From NCBI GenBank assembly GCA_951799445.1, contig OX637293.1, positions 26,412,001 through 26,476,000 on the forward strand: a stretch of DNA of 64,000 nt. Reading direction: 5' to 3'. Shown here in pieces: positions 13,053 through 25,415 of this stretch. The position numbers and the translations under genes are program-made. Within the stretch, counting starts at the first letter, position 1, and each line of letters begins with the position of its first letter. Below the pieces are notes generated by a model. The model was not told where the DNA came from, did no database searches, and worked only from the letters and a program-made list of their open reading frames with translations. The DNA is from Pseudisothecium myosuroides (lineage: Eukaryota; Streptophyta; Bryopsida; Hypnales; Lembophyllaceae).

Positions 13053-13983
13053 TTAACCCCTAAAGGCCCAAGGCCTTTTTTCTGCCAAAAAACCATCAAA
13101 ACTGCCATTTCTATAGCAAGGAGTAAAAAAAAATGAAAAATGTTTTTTTTCAGATCTAACCGTAGGATCTTAAACCTAACTAGTATGAGAATGTCTGGAA
13201 AAAATTTCAGAATTTTTGACTGCTCAGATTGCAAGAAATCTGCGTTTAAAGTGGAAAAAACAAGTATTTCAGCACATTGCGGGACTAGATTTTTTGACTT
13301 CAAACATTTTTCACTTAAAATTTTTGCACTACAGAGTTTTGTGCTTCAAATCTTTATAGTAGAGAATTGAGTTGAGAGTCTAGGAAAAAAAATAATATTC
13401 AAAAAAACTTAATTATCATTCCTAAAAAAATTATTAAGTAGAAGTAGGTACGAGATAGAAGGAAAATCTAAAACATTAATATATTTTAGATGGAATTAAA
13501 ATACACTAATCCCAATGGTGAAATTGTTCTAGAAAGTGAACTAAACCATGAGAATTTTTATTTTTTTTTAAATTGCAAAAATAGCATTTAGAAATGAATC
13601 CTACAAGTTATTTTTTTCAAGAAGATGCTCTAACTGCCCAAAAAACAAGAATGTCCATAACTTTCTCATAACAAATCCAAATGAAATGAATCAAAGCTTT
13701 TCAAATAGACAAAAATATAATCTACAAGAAAAAAAATATTAAAAAAAAAAAATCAAATTTTTCTTGCTGCCCAGACTGCCCAGTTACGAAAAAAAGTAAC
13801 ATATTTGGCCATAACTTTTGACTCCTATTTCCAAATGTCCTGAAATTTAGTGCATATGAAAGATATTCCTCGCGCCCACCTTCTATTAAAATTTCAACTT
13901 ACAATATGGAAATCTCTAGTCACACGGACCTGCCCAAAATTTCTATACGGCCAAAAAACGCAGTCCGGTCCTTTAGGGGTTAA
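13053..13983. mobile_element. TTAA-flanked non-autonomous element C
   Basis: The ends read TTAA-CCCCTAAAGGCCCAAGG and CCGGTCCTTTAGGGG-TTAA, 931 bp. The interior matches element B almost along its length: CTGCCAAAAAACC, AATCTAACCGTAGGATCTTA, ACTAGTATGAGAATGT and GCACATTGCGGGACTAGATT. There is no coding capacity. Confidence 0.9.
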
Positions 13984-14264
13984 TACTGTGTACCCAAATT
14001 ACTATGGACTGCATTGAAGTTTGCATCTCATCTAGAATAGAGTTCATAGGGCACTGAGGTGCATTGATTTATTGTATTAGTGAGGGCTTATTCCAATGTT
14101 ATAATATAAAAAATTATATGAAAATTGGTGCAATATAATATTATTTCAATTGGCATTAATCTAAAGTATTTGTAATGTGACTATGATAAATAGTATTTCA
14201 TACAATAGTAGTACATGTTAGTGCACATTGTGTGAATTTGATTCCAAAGGTCCATATTGTCATT

Positions 14265-14450
14265 ATTGACACTAATTTGCTCTAATAGTGCGTGTGACAC
14301 TAATTTTATCAAAGTCACACTATTTTAAATTAGTGTAGGTTGAAAAAACATTTTATTGAACCAATATCCTCCAAACAAAATTTTGTGGTGACATTAATTT
14401 TCAAGGTGACGCTAATTTCACCCCTCACTATCAAGACAAATTTGTGTAGC
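14265..14450 (+). repeat. Interspersed repeat, copy 1 of 3
   Basis: Contains AAAGTCACACTATTTTAAAT, TGTAGGTTGA and, further on, TTTTGTGGTGACATTAATTT. Related copies are at 39190-39345 (same strand) and about 24262-24400 (opposite strand). It has repeated GTGACNCTAATTT motifs. No terminal repeats were identified. Confidence 0.5.
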
Positions 14451-14641
14451 TTAATGCCCCATGTGCCCCTTTCTACTAGTGCATCATGTTATATATCCTG
14501 GTGTAGCTTTCTCTTTGTACCAAATGTTTTTGAATGTATCAAAAACTAGACCATTCGTCACTTTATACTACTGTAGCACATTTGATTTTAAATAAATTAG
14601 AAATAATGCTTTTAATTCAAACTACCAGTAATAGATAAAGG

Positions 14642-15554
14642 TTAACCCCTAAAATACCAAGGCATTATCTGGCTTTGGAACCACTGAAAACTGCCATTTC
14701 TGCTGTGATCACTCCCCAAACCAAATTTAAAAAAAAAAAAATCTAACCGTAGGATCTTGTACTTGACTTGTCTCAGATCATGTGGTAAAAATCTCATGAA
14801 GTTTGACCGTACGGATTGGAAGATATTAGCATTTGAAGTTGGAAAAGAAAGTTTTTTTGAACTGTGTCTTGCAGTTTCAAATGACTTTGACGGCCATTTG
14901 TGGATTTTTTTTGCACTATACAACATAAAGTTAATTTTTTTTATGTTGAAAATTTGAGTTGAGAGTCAAGAAAAAAATTTCAGCATATCAAAACTTGATT
15001 TTCACATATAAAAAAATTATTAAGTAGAAGTAGGTCCAAAATTGATTGAAACACTAAATTGATAATAGCTCTTAGATGGAATTTGAACACCATAATCCCA
15101 ACGGTGGGATTGTTCTTGCAAACAAACTTGACCTTGTCAAAAAAACAAATTGAAACAAATTGAAAACTGCATTCAAAAATGAATTCTATAAGTTGTTTTT
15201 TGAAGAAGATGCTTAAATTGCCCGAAAAACAGGATTGTCCATAACTTTCTTATTATTAGTCCAAATAGAACGAATCAAAGCTCCAGATGTAGACAAAAAC
15301 ATGATCTTTGAGGAATTTTTTTTTTAAAAAAAAAATCATTTTTTTTTCTGCCCGGCAAACTGCTTTTTTGCTTTAGGATGGCATAACTTTTGCTCCCGGG
15401 CAGCGATTGAAAAAAAAATTATATTTTTAGAAAGCTACTGTGATTTCCTATCTTCAAAAAAAGTTTCAAAAAATCAGGTCAAAATTTGAGACCACACAGG
15501 CCTGCCCAAAATCTCAAGTGTCCCCTGAGGAGACTTTGGTACTTTAGGGGTTAA
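14642..15554 (+). mobile_element. TTAA-flanked non-autonomous element D
   Basis: The ends read TTAA-CCCCTAAAATACCAAGG and TTTGGTACTTTAGGGG-TTAA, 913 bp. It is a subfamily distinct from B and C but shares AATCTAACCGTAGGATCTTG, GTGGTAAAAATCTCATGAAG and TTTGACCGTACGGATTG near the left end. Elements F (31063, inverted) and I (61252, inverted) belong to the same subfamily. Confidence 0.9.
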
Positions 15555-15646
15555 GGAAACTAGGTTGAATTGCTTTGGTATCGAGTGGTTGCACAAAAAA
15601 GTATAGTTTTCAAATTTTTTTCAGGTATTAGTGCCATAAGATGATT

Positions 15647-15906
15647 GCAACTACACTGAATAGTGAAATTAGGTTGCCCCACACTAATTTCTCAACATTT
15701 TACTCTATATCAATATACACAGTTACTTTAGAAGGCTGCAATAAAGTCAGAACTATGTGTATGGCATGGATTGGCTGAGTGGTTCATGGCTCGGGATTAG
15801 AGGTTGGCATGTGCCTCCACCTGGACTGCATTAGTCATGAGGTAACTTCTCTGGGGTAAGACAACCTAATTGTTGAGGCAACCCAATTTCACTATTTAGT
15901 GTAATG
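15647..15906. mobile_element. Short inverted-repeat element with a tRNA-like core
   Basis: Arms of about 33 bp at 15647-15680 and 15873-15906 are inverted copies (CACTGAATAGTGAAATTAGG against CCCAATTTCACTATTTAGTG). Between them, 15775-15785 reads TGGCTGAGTGG, which fits an RNA polymerase III A box. No convincing B box follows. It may be a SINE-derived MITE; the tRNA link is weak. Confidence 0.45.
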
Positions 15907-18198
15907 AGGAATTGAGGACATGGCACTCCAAACCATTACCAGAATTTCCTGCCAGAGGTGAGTGTGCCTTGCCTCTGTCGTCCTTTGCTGTGCTTTGGAC
16001 GACATTGGATCCTGTTTTCCTGTTCGGTTAATTGGGCATTTAATATCAACACTTTGCCATTGGGCATGTCAGTTATGAGTTTGCTTTTTCTCCGATCTGG
16101 CCCTAAATCTGGTCAGGCTGTTTGATGGAGCCCCCAAGCACCTACAGTAAGCGTAGAGGCATGTGTGCAAGACAAAAAGCAATTGTTTTCTTTTTAATTT
16201 TCTTCTTGAAACACATGGACAATTTCCATGGCAAAGGACCACGTCCCCGCTAAATTTTACATTTTTCAGAAGCTATTGTTTTCTTTCCCCATCCCCACAT
16301 GAACTGATTCTTATGGGCACAAAAATAGCCAGTGATGCATCAAATGACCACGCTGAAAATAGACAAGTATCGCTTTTTCGGTATACTTACTTGGATGCAC
16401 TTCATGGAGCAACACAATATTTTTTTCAAGGGTGTCCCAAATTTTTGACATTGTGGTTTAGTCAAACATTCAAGCCCTATAACTCAAATTCTATTATGGA
16501 AAATGATTTGAAGATTGCAGATTTGAATAGAGCTTCAGGAAGAATGTGATTTGATTAGGAAGAATTATGCAAATTTTCAAAGCAAAATAATGCTCCACTC
16601 CACCTGCTTGAATTGGAGGTCAAAACAAAACAAAAATGCAACTTCTTAACTACTTGTTGGATCTTCTCTAGAAGTCGTTTGATTTTCTAATTTAAAAAAA
16701 ATGAGAGAATAAAACCAAAATCTAGTACATTACTTTGGATTGCAAAAACTCCCAAAAACTATTTCAAATTGAAAAGAGCTTCAAGGGTTAATCCCAAAAG
16801 AACATGGAGGCTAAAAAGTAGCCAATGGATGACTTTCCATCAATAGAAATGAACTAAATGCACATGTTAATTCCTAAATCATATCATTTTTGAGTGTCTA
16901 CCTTGGTCATAGGCTAGCATCTTTCCAAGGTTAAAGCAATATGAAATTTTCAATGGATTTGGAGATAGAAAGTGTCTTCTAGGTGATTTTTGATGTAATT
17001 TTTGGATGAAGGACAAATATTTTTCATCCAATATTTTTTAGAGTTTTTAAAATGTGTTTCTCATGGATGGTAGTGGAATTAATCTTATAGAGATATTATT
17101 GACCTATCTACATAAGAAGATGCTAAAAAAACGGATGACAAAAGATGCTTTTTAGTGTATTTTGGCAACTTGTATATACTTGCTCTTGATCTAAATTTTA
17201 AACATTAAAATGATTTCAAAATTCAATCCCTCTAATAAAATGAAGCTTATTAAGTCTAATTCCAATTTGAAATTTTGTGAAATACCTAAACTGGATATTT
17301 TATTGCAATTTGAGCCTTCGAGCTTATTACCATGGTATATTGGCTTTCTAATTATAAAATGGCACGAGACTTTATTTTGTTCTATGATATTCTAAACTAG
17401 AATATATAACAAGAAAGAAATTTTAAGATGTTTTTAAGATTTTTTGTATTTGATATGAATACTTTATACTTATTCTTCATAATTCATAATGATTTCAAAT
17501 TTTCATCATATTTTAAGAAAATATTAAGACATATAGAAGACATGTAACTTCATATTTGTGAAAATAAAATAAAAATTGCATTTGTCTTTAGTAAAAACTA
17601 TATGGCTAAGACTATTGCAACTGTGCATACATTCAAGTCTTTGAAGGCAAGTTTAGGGATTCAAGTGAGAGATTATAAACCACGATAATTGACAATAGAC
17701 AATCCCATTTTCATTCAAAGATCATATTTACTTATACAACCAAGTGGATGAATAGATTTGTTATTGGCAAAAAGAGGTAGGTAGATGTAGGATGAACTCC
17801 CTAAGAGCTTCTTCAATGCAACCATATATATTAATTGACTTCTAAAGCCAATAAATCACAAAAGTTAAATAATCTCACTATTGATGAAAGGTTTCCTTGA
17901 GGATTCTCGCTCTACTAGCTCACTAGACAATTATCCTAAGTTGCATTTTACAACATATCTTGAAAATTTAAACTACCTTAGAGTTTGACCTTGAAACATT
18001 CAGTTGAATTTTTGTACTTGTAGAGGATGGAAATTTTCATTTTTTCTTCCAATATTTTGCATGGAATTGCATGAGGACAAATGCAAAGGATGGTATTAGA
18101 AGTTCTTTTATAGTAATATTTGTTGACTATTCTACATAAGAAAATGCTTCATCTTATACTCCTTGTAGTGGATTCAGACAACTTCTATTTTCTTCTTC
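15907..18198. other. Gene-free DNA
   Basis: The longest frame (16163-16549, plus, 128 codons) has no recognised motif and no splice context supporting a gene. The rest is AT-rich, with nothing supportable. Confidence 0.45.
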
Positions 18199-20166
18199 TT
18201 AATCCCTTAGGGACCAAGGGATAATCTAGATTTCTAAAATTGCTAAATCCATGTATTGCTAAATGCAATTTAGAATAATAATTTAATGATGTTCTTTAAA
18301 CAAACTTTGTAAAATGTGATTTATAGATCATATCCATATGGTTTGATTTACTACTACATTCATGAACCAAAAGTTTTCAATAAAATTTGATACCAATAAT
18401 TGAAGTTTCCTTCTAAAATTTGTTTTAGATTGAATAAATGTGATTTTCACAAGATTTTTTTTTCTCTAAGTTGAAAAATGTGAAGTTCTAATTATGGTGA
18501 TTTTTAAAGATTTATATTTTACATACTTAGTCTACTTCTTTTCTACGGATTATTTTTTGAACTAGAAAAGTATTCTTTTTAGGTCAAATATACCTATACC
18601 ACCCCTTGAATCTATGTAATAATTGTAAAGGAATGTTTTGAAAATTTGTACGCTATAAATGTAAGACATCTAAAAAAAAGAAATTCATAAACAATGAGAT
18701 GGATGAAAAATCAAGACTTTGAGTGCTTGGGACATGTTTGTGTCAAAATTTGAGCTTCTAGGAATTTGCTCTAAATTGAAAAAAAAGCCAAAATTTTGTT
18801 AAGTTGTATCAATTTTTTTGAATTGTAACCGTAAAAATTCAAACTAGACATGTTAGAGATGGCATAGGAAAAGAAAAAACAACAATATCCCTTATGGATT
18901 GAAAGATTATAATGTTTGAACACGAGGGTGTTAAAATTGCAAAAGTGATTTGAAGTCTTCCAATCCTCTTTTCACATGTCAAATCTAAAAAGTTGGTTGC
19001 CAAAGAAAATATGAGGTTAGAGGGCCTAACATGCATAACCCCAATCAATTTATGACTTCTCAAAATCTACTCTACAGTTTTTTTTAAAATGAATTTCTAA
19101 TGTGATTTTTTTCTCCAAGATCTAGCGTATATTTTTTAATTTTTAATTTTGAACAAATGGGAAACCCATTGCATTAAAAAAAAAAAAATACAAAAATGGC
19201 CAAGCCAAAGGCTGGACAATGAAGAGAATATGAGCAGAACCAAAAGAAGAAGAGAACCGAAGTAAAAGCTAACTAAATTGGCACCGTGAGGGGCCAACTC
19301 TATTCCACTAAATGTAACCCCCAATACGAGAAGCTAGGGTAGGGGACTGAAGCCAAATCCTGTCAAATTTAAGCCAAATATTGTCAGCTCTATGGGGGCT
19401 CTGGCGAGCAGAATGTTGGGCTTTCAACTCAGCGGCCCGTCCTGAATCAAGCAAGGCATCCCACAAGGCTTGTTGTACGAGTCCCCTTGGCCACTGTGTT
19501 TGGGAGAAAACCGTGTTGTTTCTCGCAATCCAAATTAACCATAGGGAAGACCCTCGAAGAAGCGACCAAATAATCATGAAGCTAAGAAACCCGGGGGAGG
19601 GATGCTCCAAAGATGCAGAGTGTAGGATCAAACCTAAGGTGAGGCCCTAAGAGTGGTAGCTCGCCATGAAGGTGGTGTAAAATGGACTGCGCGTATTCCC
19701 AAACCTCGGAGGCACAGGGGCAAAAATAAAACCGATGTAGAGGCGTTTCGTCTTGACTAGTGGTGCAATAGTTGCAACGGACAGCAATGCTTGGATTAAT
19801 CTTCGTGCGCCAAGAATGCACCGCGACAGCATTATGCCACACGGACCACATGAAGGCAGCCTCCTTTTGAGATCTCGTCTTGTGCCATACGTCGTTCCAG
19901 TCATGTTGGAGGAAGCTGGGTGTATTTGAGGCTCATTTCCAAGAGCCCTTAACACTATAGAAAGTCAAGATTGCAATGGACACCCTTGCACAAAATCTTG
20001 AATAGAAAAATCATTATCAATCATTTTCAAAATCGGATTTTCGATGCTAAAAACTAGACTTCAAAAAGAATTTTTCAAAAATATAAACTACTAAAAATAG
20101 CAACTTGGTCAGGTTTCATTTAACTTGTCGACACCAAAATTTGGTGCCTCGGCATTTAGGGGTTAG
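18199..20166. mobile_element. TTAA-flanked element M1, carrying a LINE insertion
   Basis: The left end reads TTAA-TCCCTTAGGGACCAAGG and the right end GGTGCCTCGGCATTTAGGGG-TTAG. The right third (19030-19132 plus 19927-20166) matches 37495-37829, which ends GCATTTAGGGG-TTAA. Without the 794-bp LINE it would be about 1.17 kb. The left boundary rests only on the TTAA-TCCCTTAGGGACC terminus. Confidence 0.6.
19133..19926 (-). mobile_element. 5'-truncated LINE (L1-type) with RT zinc-binding domain
   Basis: Minus-strand frames encode the plant L1-type C-terminal region. The zf-RVT pattern is visible: VWHNAVAVHSWRTKI, then CNYC, ETPLHRFYFCPCA and VWEY, followed by LLRGSSLWLIWIARNNTVFS. Frameshifts divide it. 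The 3' end, at the low coordinate, is A-rich on the minus strand. Flanks GCGTAT and GTGTAT look like a short target duplication. The uninterrupted relative at 37495-37829 lacks this segment and so shows the empty site. Confidence 0.8.
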
Positions 20167-20880
20167 TGATTATACCCAATAGAGATGCACAAGACTAAAA
20201 ATGTCCGATGACTGACTTGTAAGGAACCGTAGAGACAAAAAATGCACCCGTTCATCCGCCTGCACTGATGATTGTTGGTGGATACCATCCTAAAAGTGTG
20301 ATCAGATAATGAGGCATCACACGAAAGGTTCATACACGGAACCCCACGCTTGTGAGGTTTTCATAAGTTCAGAACTAATTGAAATTAACAAGCAATATCA
20401 GAATCTTTGAAAAGCACCATGTGTAAGAACCACCCAAAGATTGTAACGGTTTGACAAATTCAGGATCGGCACATCCACATTAATCAAAAGAAACGAGCAT
20501 TTCAAAGAGCTCCCTGTTTTCATAATTTAGCATACATACGAAGCATCTTACAGTGCTTACCAACATCAAATGTGTGACACATGCTGCCACCTGTTGAATG
20601 TAAAGCCCCCAAAGATTAGTGAAACATCATGAACCAACACCCTGCACTCAATAAATCTCAAGTTTCATAGCTGCAATACTGCACACTCCCCAACTAAACA
20701 CACAAAAGCACGATGTCCGATTTCCTGGAGCCAAAACGAGAAAAAGCTCCAGCAAGATCCTATACGGAAACGCTGCACAGGGAAAAAACTAGTCTCTTTG
20801 CTATTATTCTATACACATACAGGGTCCTCGTCCCAAGGATTTTTGGGAACTCAAATGGAAAGAGGCATTGCCACTAATCC
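20167..20880. other. 3' flank of the 20.9-23.5 kb gene
   Basis: About 700 bp downstream of the minus-strand gene. It presumably includes its 3' UTR, and base composition is closer to genic. No other feature was seen. Confidence 0.5.
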
Positions 20881-23501
20881 TCATTCCACCTTGTCGTACA
20901 CTCCCGCTTTAAGGTAGGCAAGGTTCAGATCAGATCCGTAAGCAACGGACATGACACGTACTCGGTTCTCATTCTCCACAAAGGTAACATAGAAAGCAAA
21001 ATCCTTGTGCACAGCAGCTTTCTTTGGCGCAAAGATGGTTACATTGTTGGGCAAGTAGACTAGGGTGTAGTTGGCCGCTTCTTTATCACTCAAGCCTCCT
21101 TTGAAGCCTTGCCACTCCGCCTCCCGCTGCTTCCACTCTAGATTTGGCGATATACTCTCCTCGTGACCTCGGTAAGTTCCTTTGGGCTCCTCCCTGCTGT
21201 CCACCACGGGATCCCTGCAGCACCAAAAATCAGTCAGACGTAGAACCCTAAACCCTAATCTTAGTATACGGTAGACGACACTAAACCATTAGAGACCTAA
21301 TTCCGTCCCCAATACCGACCCTGTTACGAACAGCAACTCATCTAGTCATGCAATAGATTGCATTTGGTTGGACTTATTCGTGAGTGGTGTAATCATGTCT
21401 TGACTACATATCTGCGGCCACTAACTTATTCTTTGAATATAAATGGAAATGGAAATGGGGTCAACAACTTCCCACTTTCACAAATTCATACTCGGTGATG
21501 GAAACCATTTGATCCCAAGAAAGTTTAGTTCTTGTACCCAAAGTGATCTCTTCACAGCTCTCTACTAATGAAATTTGGTTTCTTCAATGCAGACGAACAG
21601 TACTAGTTTGCGTACATGCAGTCAATAACGAATCACAATTCTCAAGCTAGAGATAGAAGCAATGTGTGGATCCATGCTACGTGGATGAGAGATTAAATTT
21701 TCACACCTGGTATGTTTCCAGAATGTCCCCGACCACGAAGAATCCATTTTCTCTTCGTGGTCCTTCACCTCTTCCAGAAGAAGAGCCACCCCAAGCTGAC
21801 CTTCGTTGTCATAGCCCACAGGCACGGAGATTCTTTGTTTGGGGTCTGCCAACAACAGGTTACTTACCAGCCAGCTTAAGAAGCAATACTAGGTCAAAGG
21901 TTACTGTTCAGGTAAAGCGTCTGCAGATTGAAAATCAACTGAATTCGAAAGAGATTAGGATTATGTTACTTACTAACATAAAACATAGGCTCGCTGAAAA
22001 TGACCGACCTTGGGTCATTCGGCCTGAGATACCTCGCAATCCACCCAAGGTTTCCATTAGGGAGCAAAAGAATGCGGTGGTCATTAGAGTTTGGGTGGAA
22101 GATTCCATCCGGTGTGGAGTGCTCCTCCAGTGTCATGTTCCATGGCCCATACTCCCAGTTGACGTCTTTGCCGAATCCTTTCGCATCATACCACTGGTTT
22201 CTGCACACAAGCCCTAAACAGTGTCAATTGAAACATAAACATTTTGGATAAAAAACATACCGTACACACACCACACACAGGAACACGTACCGATGGTACA
22301 GCTTTGTCCGTTCAGGGTCCACAATTTGCAGAGACCGAACGGACTTATATTCCTTGACAACTTCTTTCCCCTTGAATGGCTGATATTGAATCCAAAAGCC
22401 ATGCCAGTGCTTCCAATGAGTGTCCGCTTGCCAGTACCAGATGTCGCGGGGGGTGACTTGCACCACGGTTTCATACCCGAGTCCCTTGCTGTCGGGCACG
22501 GTCCATTTCTCAGTCCCCACCTCCATTTCAGCTCCCTGCTTCATTCATAACCCATGAGCGCGGAGAAACAGAAGCACAATGACATAAAGAAGCCCCGGAT
22601 TGGGCCTTGCTCTTACAAGCGTACATAATCACGGGTACATAATCAATCAAGTTTTTTATGTACCAAAAGTGAACATTTCAGTGCCGGGACGATTTTAGCA
22701 CCCCATTCCAAGTCCAAAAAGTCATAGCTAATTCAATAATTCAATAAGAGTCCCAAAATATGAATCAAAGTGGGTCACATGCTTCTACTTATCTTTCAGA
22801 GAAAATTGACCGAAAAATGTTCTGAGGTGTGCAACCCTTTCGAAGACCCGGACTAGCGCTCAGAAGGACGCTTTATGGAAACCCATTTTAAAACATTTTC
22901 AATGTCATCTGCCTATGGTTACAAAAGAATACCTGAGTACTTGCCATCCGTATACAGCTCTTTGCAAGCTTACGTCTAAAAGTGAGGGTGCTGGTTCCTG
23001 AACAAAGGAGACGAAAATTCACCAATTCAAAGTTAGCTGACACAAGCAGATCCCGAATTTTCTCCTGAGAATGACGGAATGAGGGATTTCAGAAAGTACG
23101 GGGCTAAAACATGAAAAGAACAAGTTACGTGAGCCAGGAGTGGCGATCAACCCCCAAAGAAGCAAGAATTCATGGTTTGAAAATGACGAATTCGATGCTC
23201 ACATTATGAGTAATATAACTCAGACGGTGTCCAATTTTATATCACCAGGTAGGTGAGTCTCTTGCACTTATCCGATATTTTCCATACTTTGTTAATCTGA
23301 TTTGACAACCTAGATTGGCTAGTAAACTTCCGGTCGACAAAATCAGTGCATTAATGTACCTGCGGAAGACGACGCTATACCAGCGCTCAAGCTGTGATCA
23401 ATTCGAACACGGCTGATCGATGCAACTTTTCGGATGCTACATGCGGGTGTCGGTGCAATCGCCCTGTTTAAGTAAGTCGCTTCCACTAATCTTGAGGCCA
23501 T
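20881..23501 (-). CDS. Unrecognised plastid-targeted protein, six exons (possibly DUF3598/lipocalin-like)
   Basis: Six exons join in frame with GT-AG introns: 23501-23360, 22997-22933, 22535-22291, 22200-21974, 21845-21707 and 21214-20881, giving 383 residues. The start ATG at 23501 was chosen because it opens a Ser/Ala/Arg-rich, acid-poor leader (MASRLVEATYLNRAIA...) running through exons 1-2, typical of a plastid transit peptide. The mature part begins near EMEVGTEKW. It is rich in aromatic residues, with YWQADTHWKHWHGFWIQY near residues 100-117, NQWYDAKGFG, DHRILLLPNGNLGWIARYLR and a C-terminal beta-rich segment ending LKAGVYDKVE. The W..W.G.W start and the overall pattern recall DUF3598 or lipocalin-like proteins of plants and cyanobacteria. 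That assignment is from memory and tentative; the biochemical role is unknown. No stops or frameshifts were seen. Confidence 0.8.
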
Positions 23502-24261
23502 AAATCGAGTCAGCTCATTCTACGATCACGGTACCCAAACAAAACAAGCACATTCAGATCAGTCAAAACCAACAGAACACGACATCAACATGATACTATC
23601 AAAATTCAATCCCAAGGGGGCCTTCCTGGCCATGTCCATATGAATTGGCCATACCCATCAGCGCCATAGCCACGACCCTAGCAAAAACAATCACGATAGA
23701 ACGATCAGATCTAGTCCAAATAATTCGACAGCAACAGCGTCATTCAAATGCACCCAACTTTCTGGCAGGCGTAACTTCCAAGACAAGCGGCAAAACCACG
23801 ACCCCCCCAACACAATTCGTCGGCCAAGCTCCCAAATTGAGATGCGCATGCCAACCTGGAAATGGAATTAGCCGCAGCGAAGGGCGCATGCAACAGCAGG
23901 AGAGCTGAGAAAGGAGTCACGAGATGAATGTTATAGGTTGTGAAGCAGCCAGCTATGGCGATGGCGATGGCGTGAAGCAAAGTTAAAAGCAGGCCATTTG
24001 TCTGGAGCCGAGGAATCGTGGCATTTGGTCAGCAAGTTTGTGATCGACGATGCCAGATGCTCCTCACTGGGTCTCCATCGATCTTCTTCAATCTCGACGA
24101 TGAAATTCGAACGACTTCCGCCTCAAGACACTAAGTTACGCCATCTGCTTTAGAATGTCTGCTTTAAAATGATGTGTTCTTCAAGAAATAAGGACGTGGA
24201 AAACTGCTGGTCCTACTAGCGAAGGTGTGTGTGTGGATTATCTTCAGCTAGAAAAGAAAAT
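23502..24261 (-). promoter_or_regulatory. Upstream region of the plastid-protein gene (5' leader/promoter)
   Basis: Base composition stays higher than intergenic up to about 24140, then drops, suggesting the transcription start and 5' UTR lie in this stretch. No TATA box could be assigned with confidence. Minus-strand frames here lack an ATG that joins exon 1. Confidence 0.3.
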
Positions 24262-24400
24262 TAGTCACTACAAATTTTTAATTTTTTTGTGAAAATTTAT
24301 ACAATTTTTTTCAACTGACACTAGTTAAACAATATTGTAATGAGTGTGATTTGATAAATAATCATTGAACATGCTAATAGGACAAATTAGTGTAATAGTA
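24262..24400 (-). repeat. Interspersed repeat, copy 2 of 3
   Basis: The reverse complement reads ATCAAATCACACTCATTACA, then CTAGTGTCAGTTGAAAAAAA, and ends TTTGTAGTGACTAATTT. The order matches the copies at 14265 and 39190. Confidence 0.45.
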
Positions 24401-24815
24401 CTCTTCTGGAACACTTGCTACAACATCCCCTGAAACATGATGTTTTTTGGGGTTTATTTGGGTGCTCATTTAAATTACTCTACATCAATATGAGCTACAT
24501 CTTGATACGGCTTGATTGCTTCAACACCAATCATATGTTTTCAATAGAACCCCTGAGAGAAATAGCTAAACTACCTACTGTTAAAGATATAAGTTAAAAC
24601 AACACAATTAATTACAAAATTTATACACAAATTTTGATTGGGCACAATTCATAAAGTTTGGAAGCTCTTATTCCTTGATCTTTAATTAAAGAGTTATGAA
24701 ATAAAATTCTTTCACTCAAGAGAATATACTTCTACTTTGAAGTTTGTTGTATTTGTTCAAAGATTGCATTCCTTTATATATAAAAATATCAGATTTTTTG
24801 AAGAATAATTGTGGA

Positions 24816-25415
24816 CCCCTCACTACCCAAGGGGACCGAAAGTGTCATCATAGTCCAATTCAAATTGTTGTAACTTTTGCATCCGATGTCCAAATTCAAT
24901 AAAACTTGTTGGGAACTTTGCGCTCTCTCTTTTAATTTGTGTGGTAAAACTTTTAGATCAATCTAAGATGTGCTAATTTTTTGGAAGCCAATCAAAGTTC
25001 TCAGATTCAATTTGAGTTCACCAAACTGCATTTTATGGCTGCAACTTCGAGGGCTTGTATCTCCTTCCTCCAATGTTCGTTTTCAATAAAATTTGTTGTG
25101 TTATTTTTTCCTTGAAGTCTAGTTATTGTGGTAAAATTTTAATGTCAATCCAAGTTTTTTGAATGCTTGGGAGCAATTCAAAGTTTAAAACCCTGACATT
25201 TTTGGATTACAATGAATTTTGGCGGCTTGTTTCTTCTTCATATAGTGTCTGATTTCAATAATTTTTTTAGAAAAGTTGTGCATACTAGTTTAGTTTGTGT
25301 GGCTGAAATTTCATATCAATTCAAGAAGTTGTGAGTGATTGAGAAGCATTTTAGTAGAAGGAGGTTTAGCCTTTCAACACTAAAACATTATAATTTTGCA
25401 TTCTATACAACAAAC
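24816..25415 (+). mobile_element. Decayed copy of the TTAA element G type (G-prime)
   Basis: Begins GGACCCCTCACTACCCAAGG, compared with TTAA-CCCCTCACCGCCCAAGG at 32041, and follows that copy through its repeated modules (CCAAATTCAATAAAACTTGT, TTGTGTGGTAAAACTTT, AGTAGAAGGAGGT). It then skips about 210 bp and ends near TTTCAACACTAAAACATTAT. The TTAA flanks are lost. Confidence 0.7.

Noticed and set aside
15731..15900. A functional tRNA gene
   Set aside because: An A-box-like TGGCTGAGTGG is present, but no B box or cloverleaf could be drawn; kept only as a possible SINE-like core.
21666..22217. 183-codon plus-strand frame
   Set aside because: Antisense to exons 4 and 5 of the plastid-protein gene, whose minus-strand exons join in frame with consensus splice sites.
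22224..22544. Start of the plastid-protein gene at the ATG at 22544
   Set aside because: A splice acceptor overlaps that ATG, and two upstream exons join in frame to give a transit-peptide leader starting at 23501.
23744..23980. Minus-strand frame rich in Ala/Ile as a first exon
   Set aside because: It has no ATG start in frame, and the exon starting at 23501 already opens with MASRL and reads on without it.
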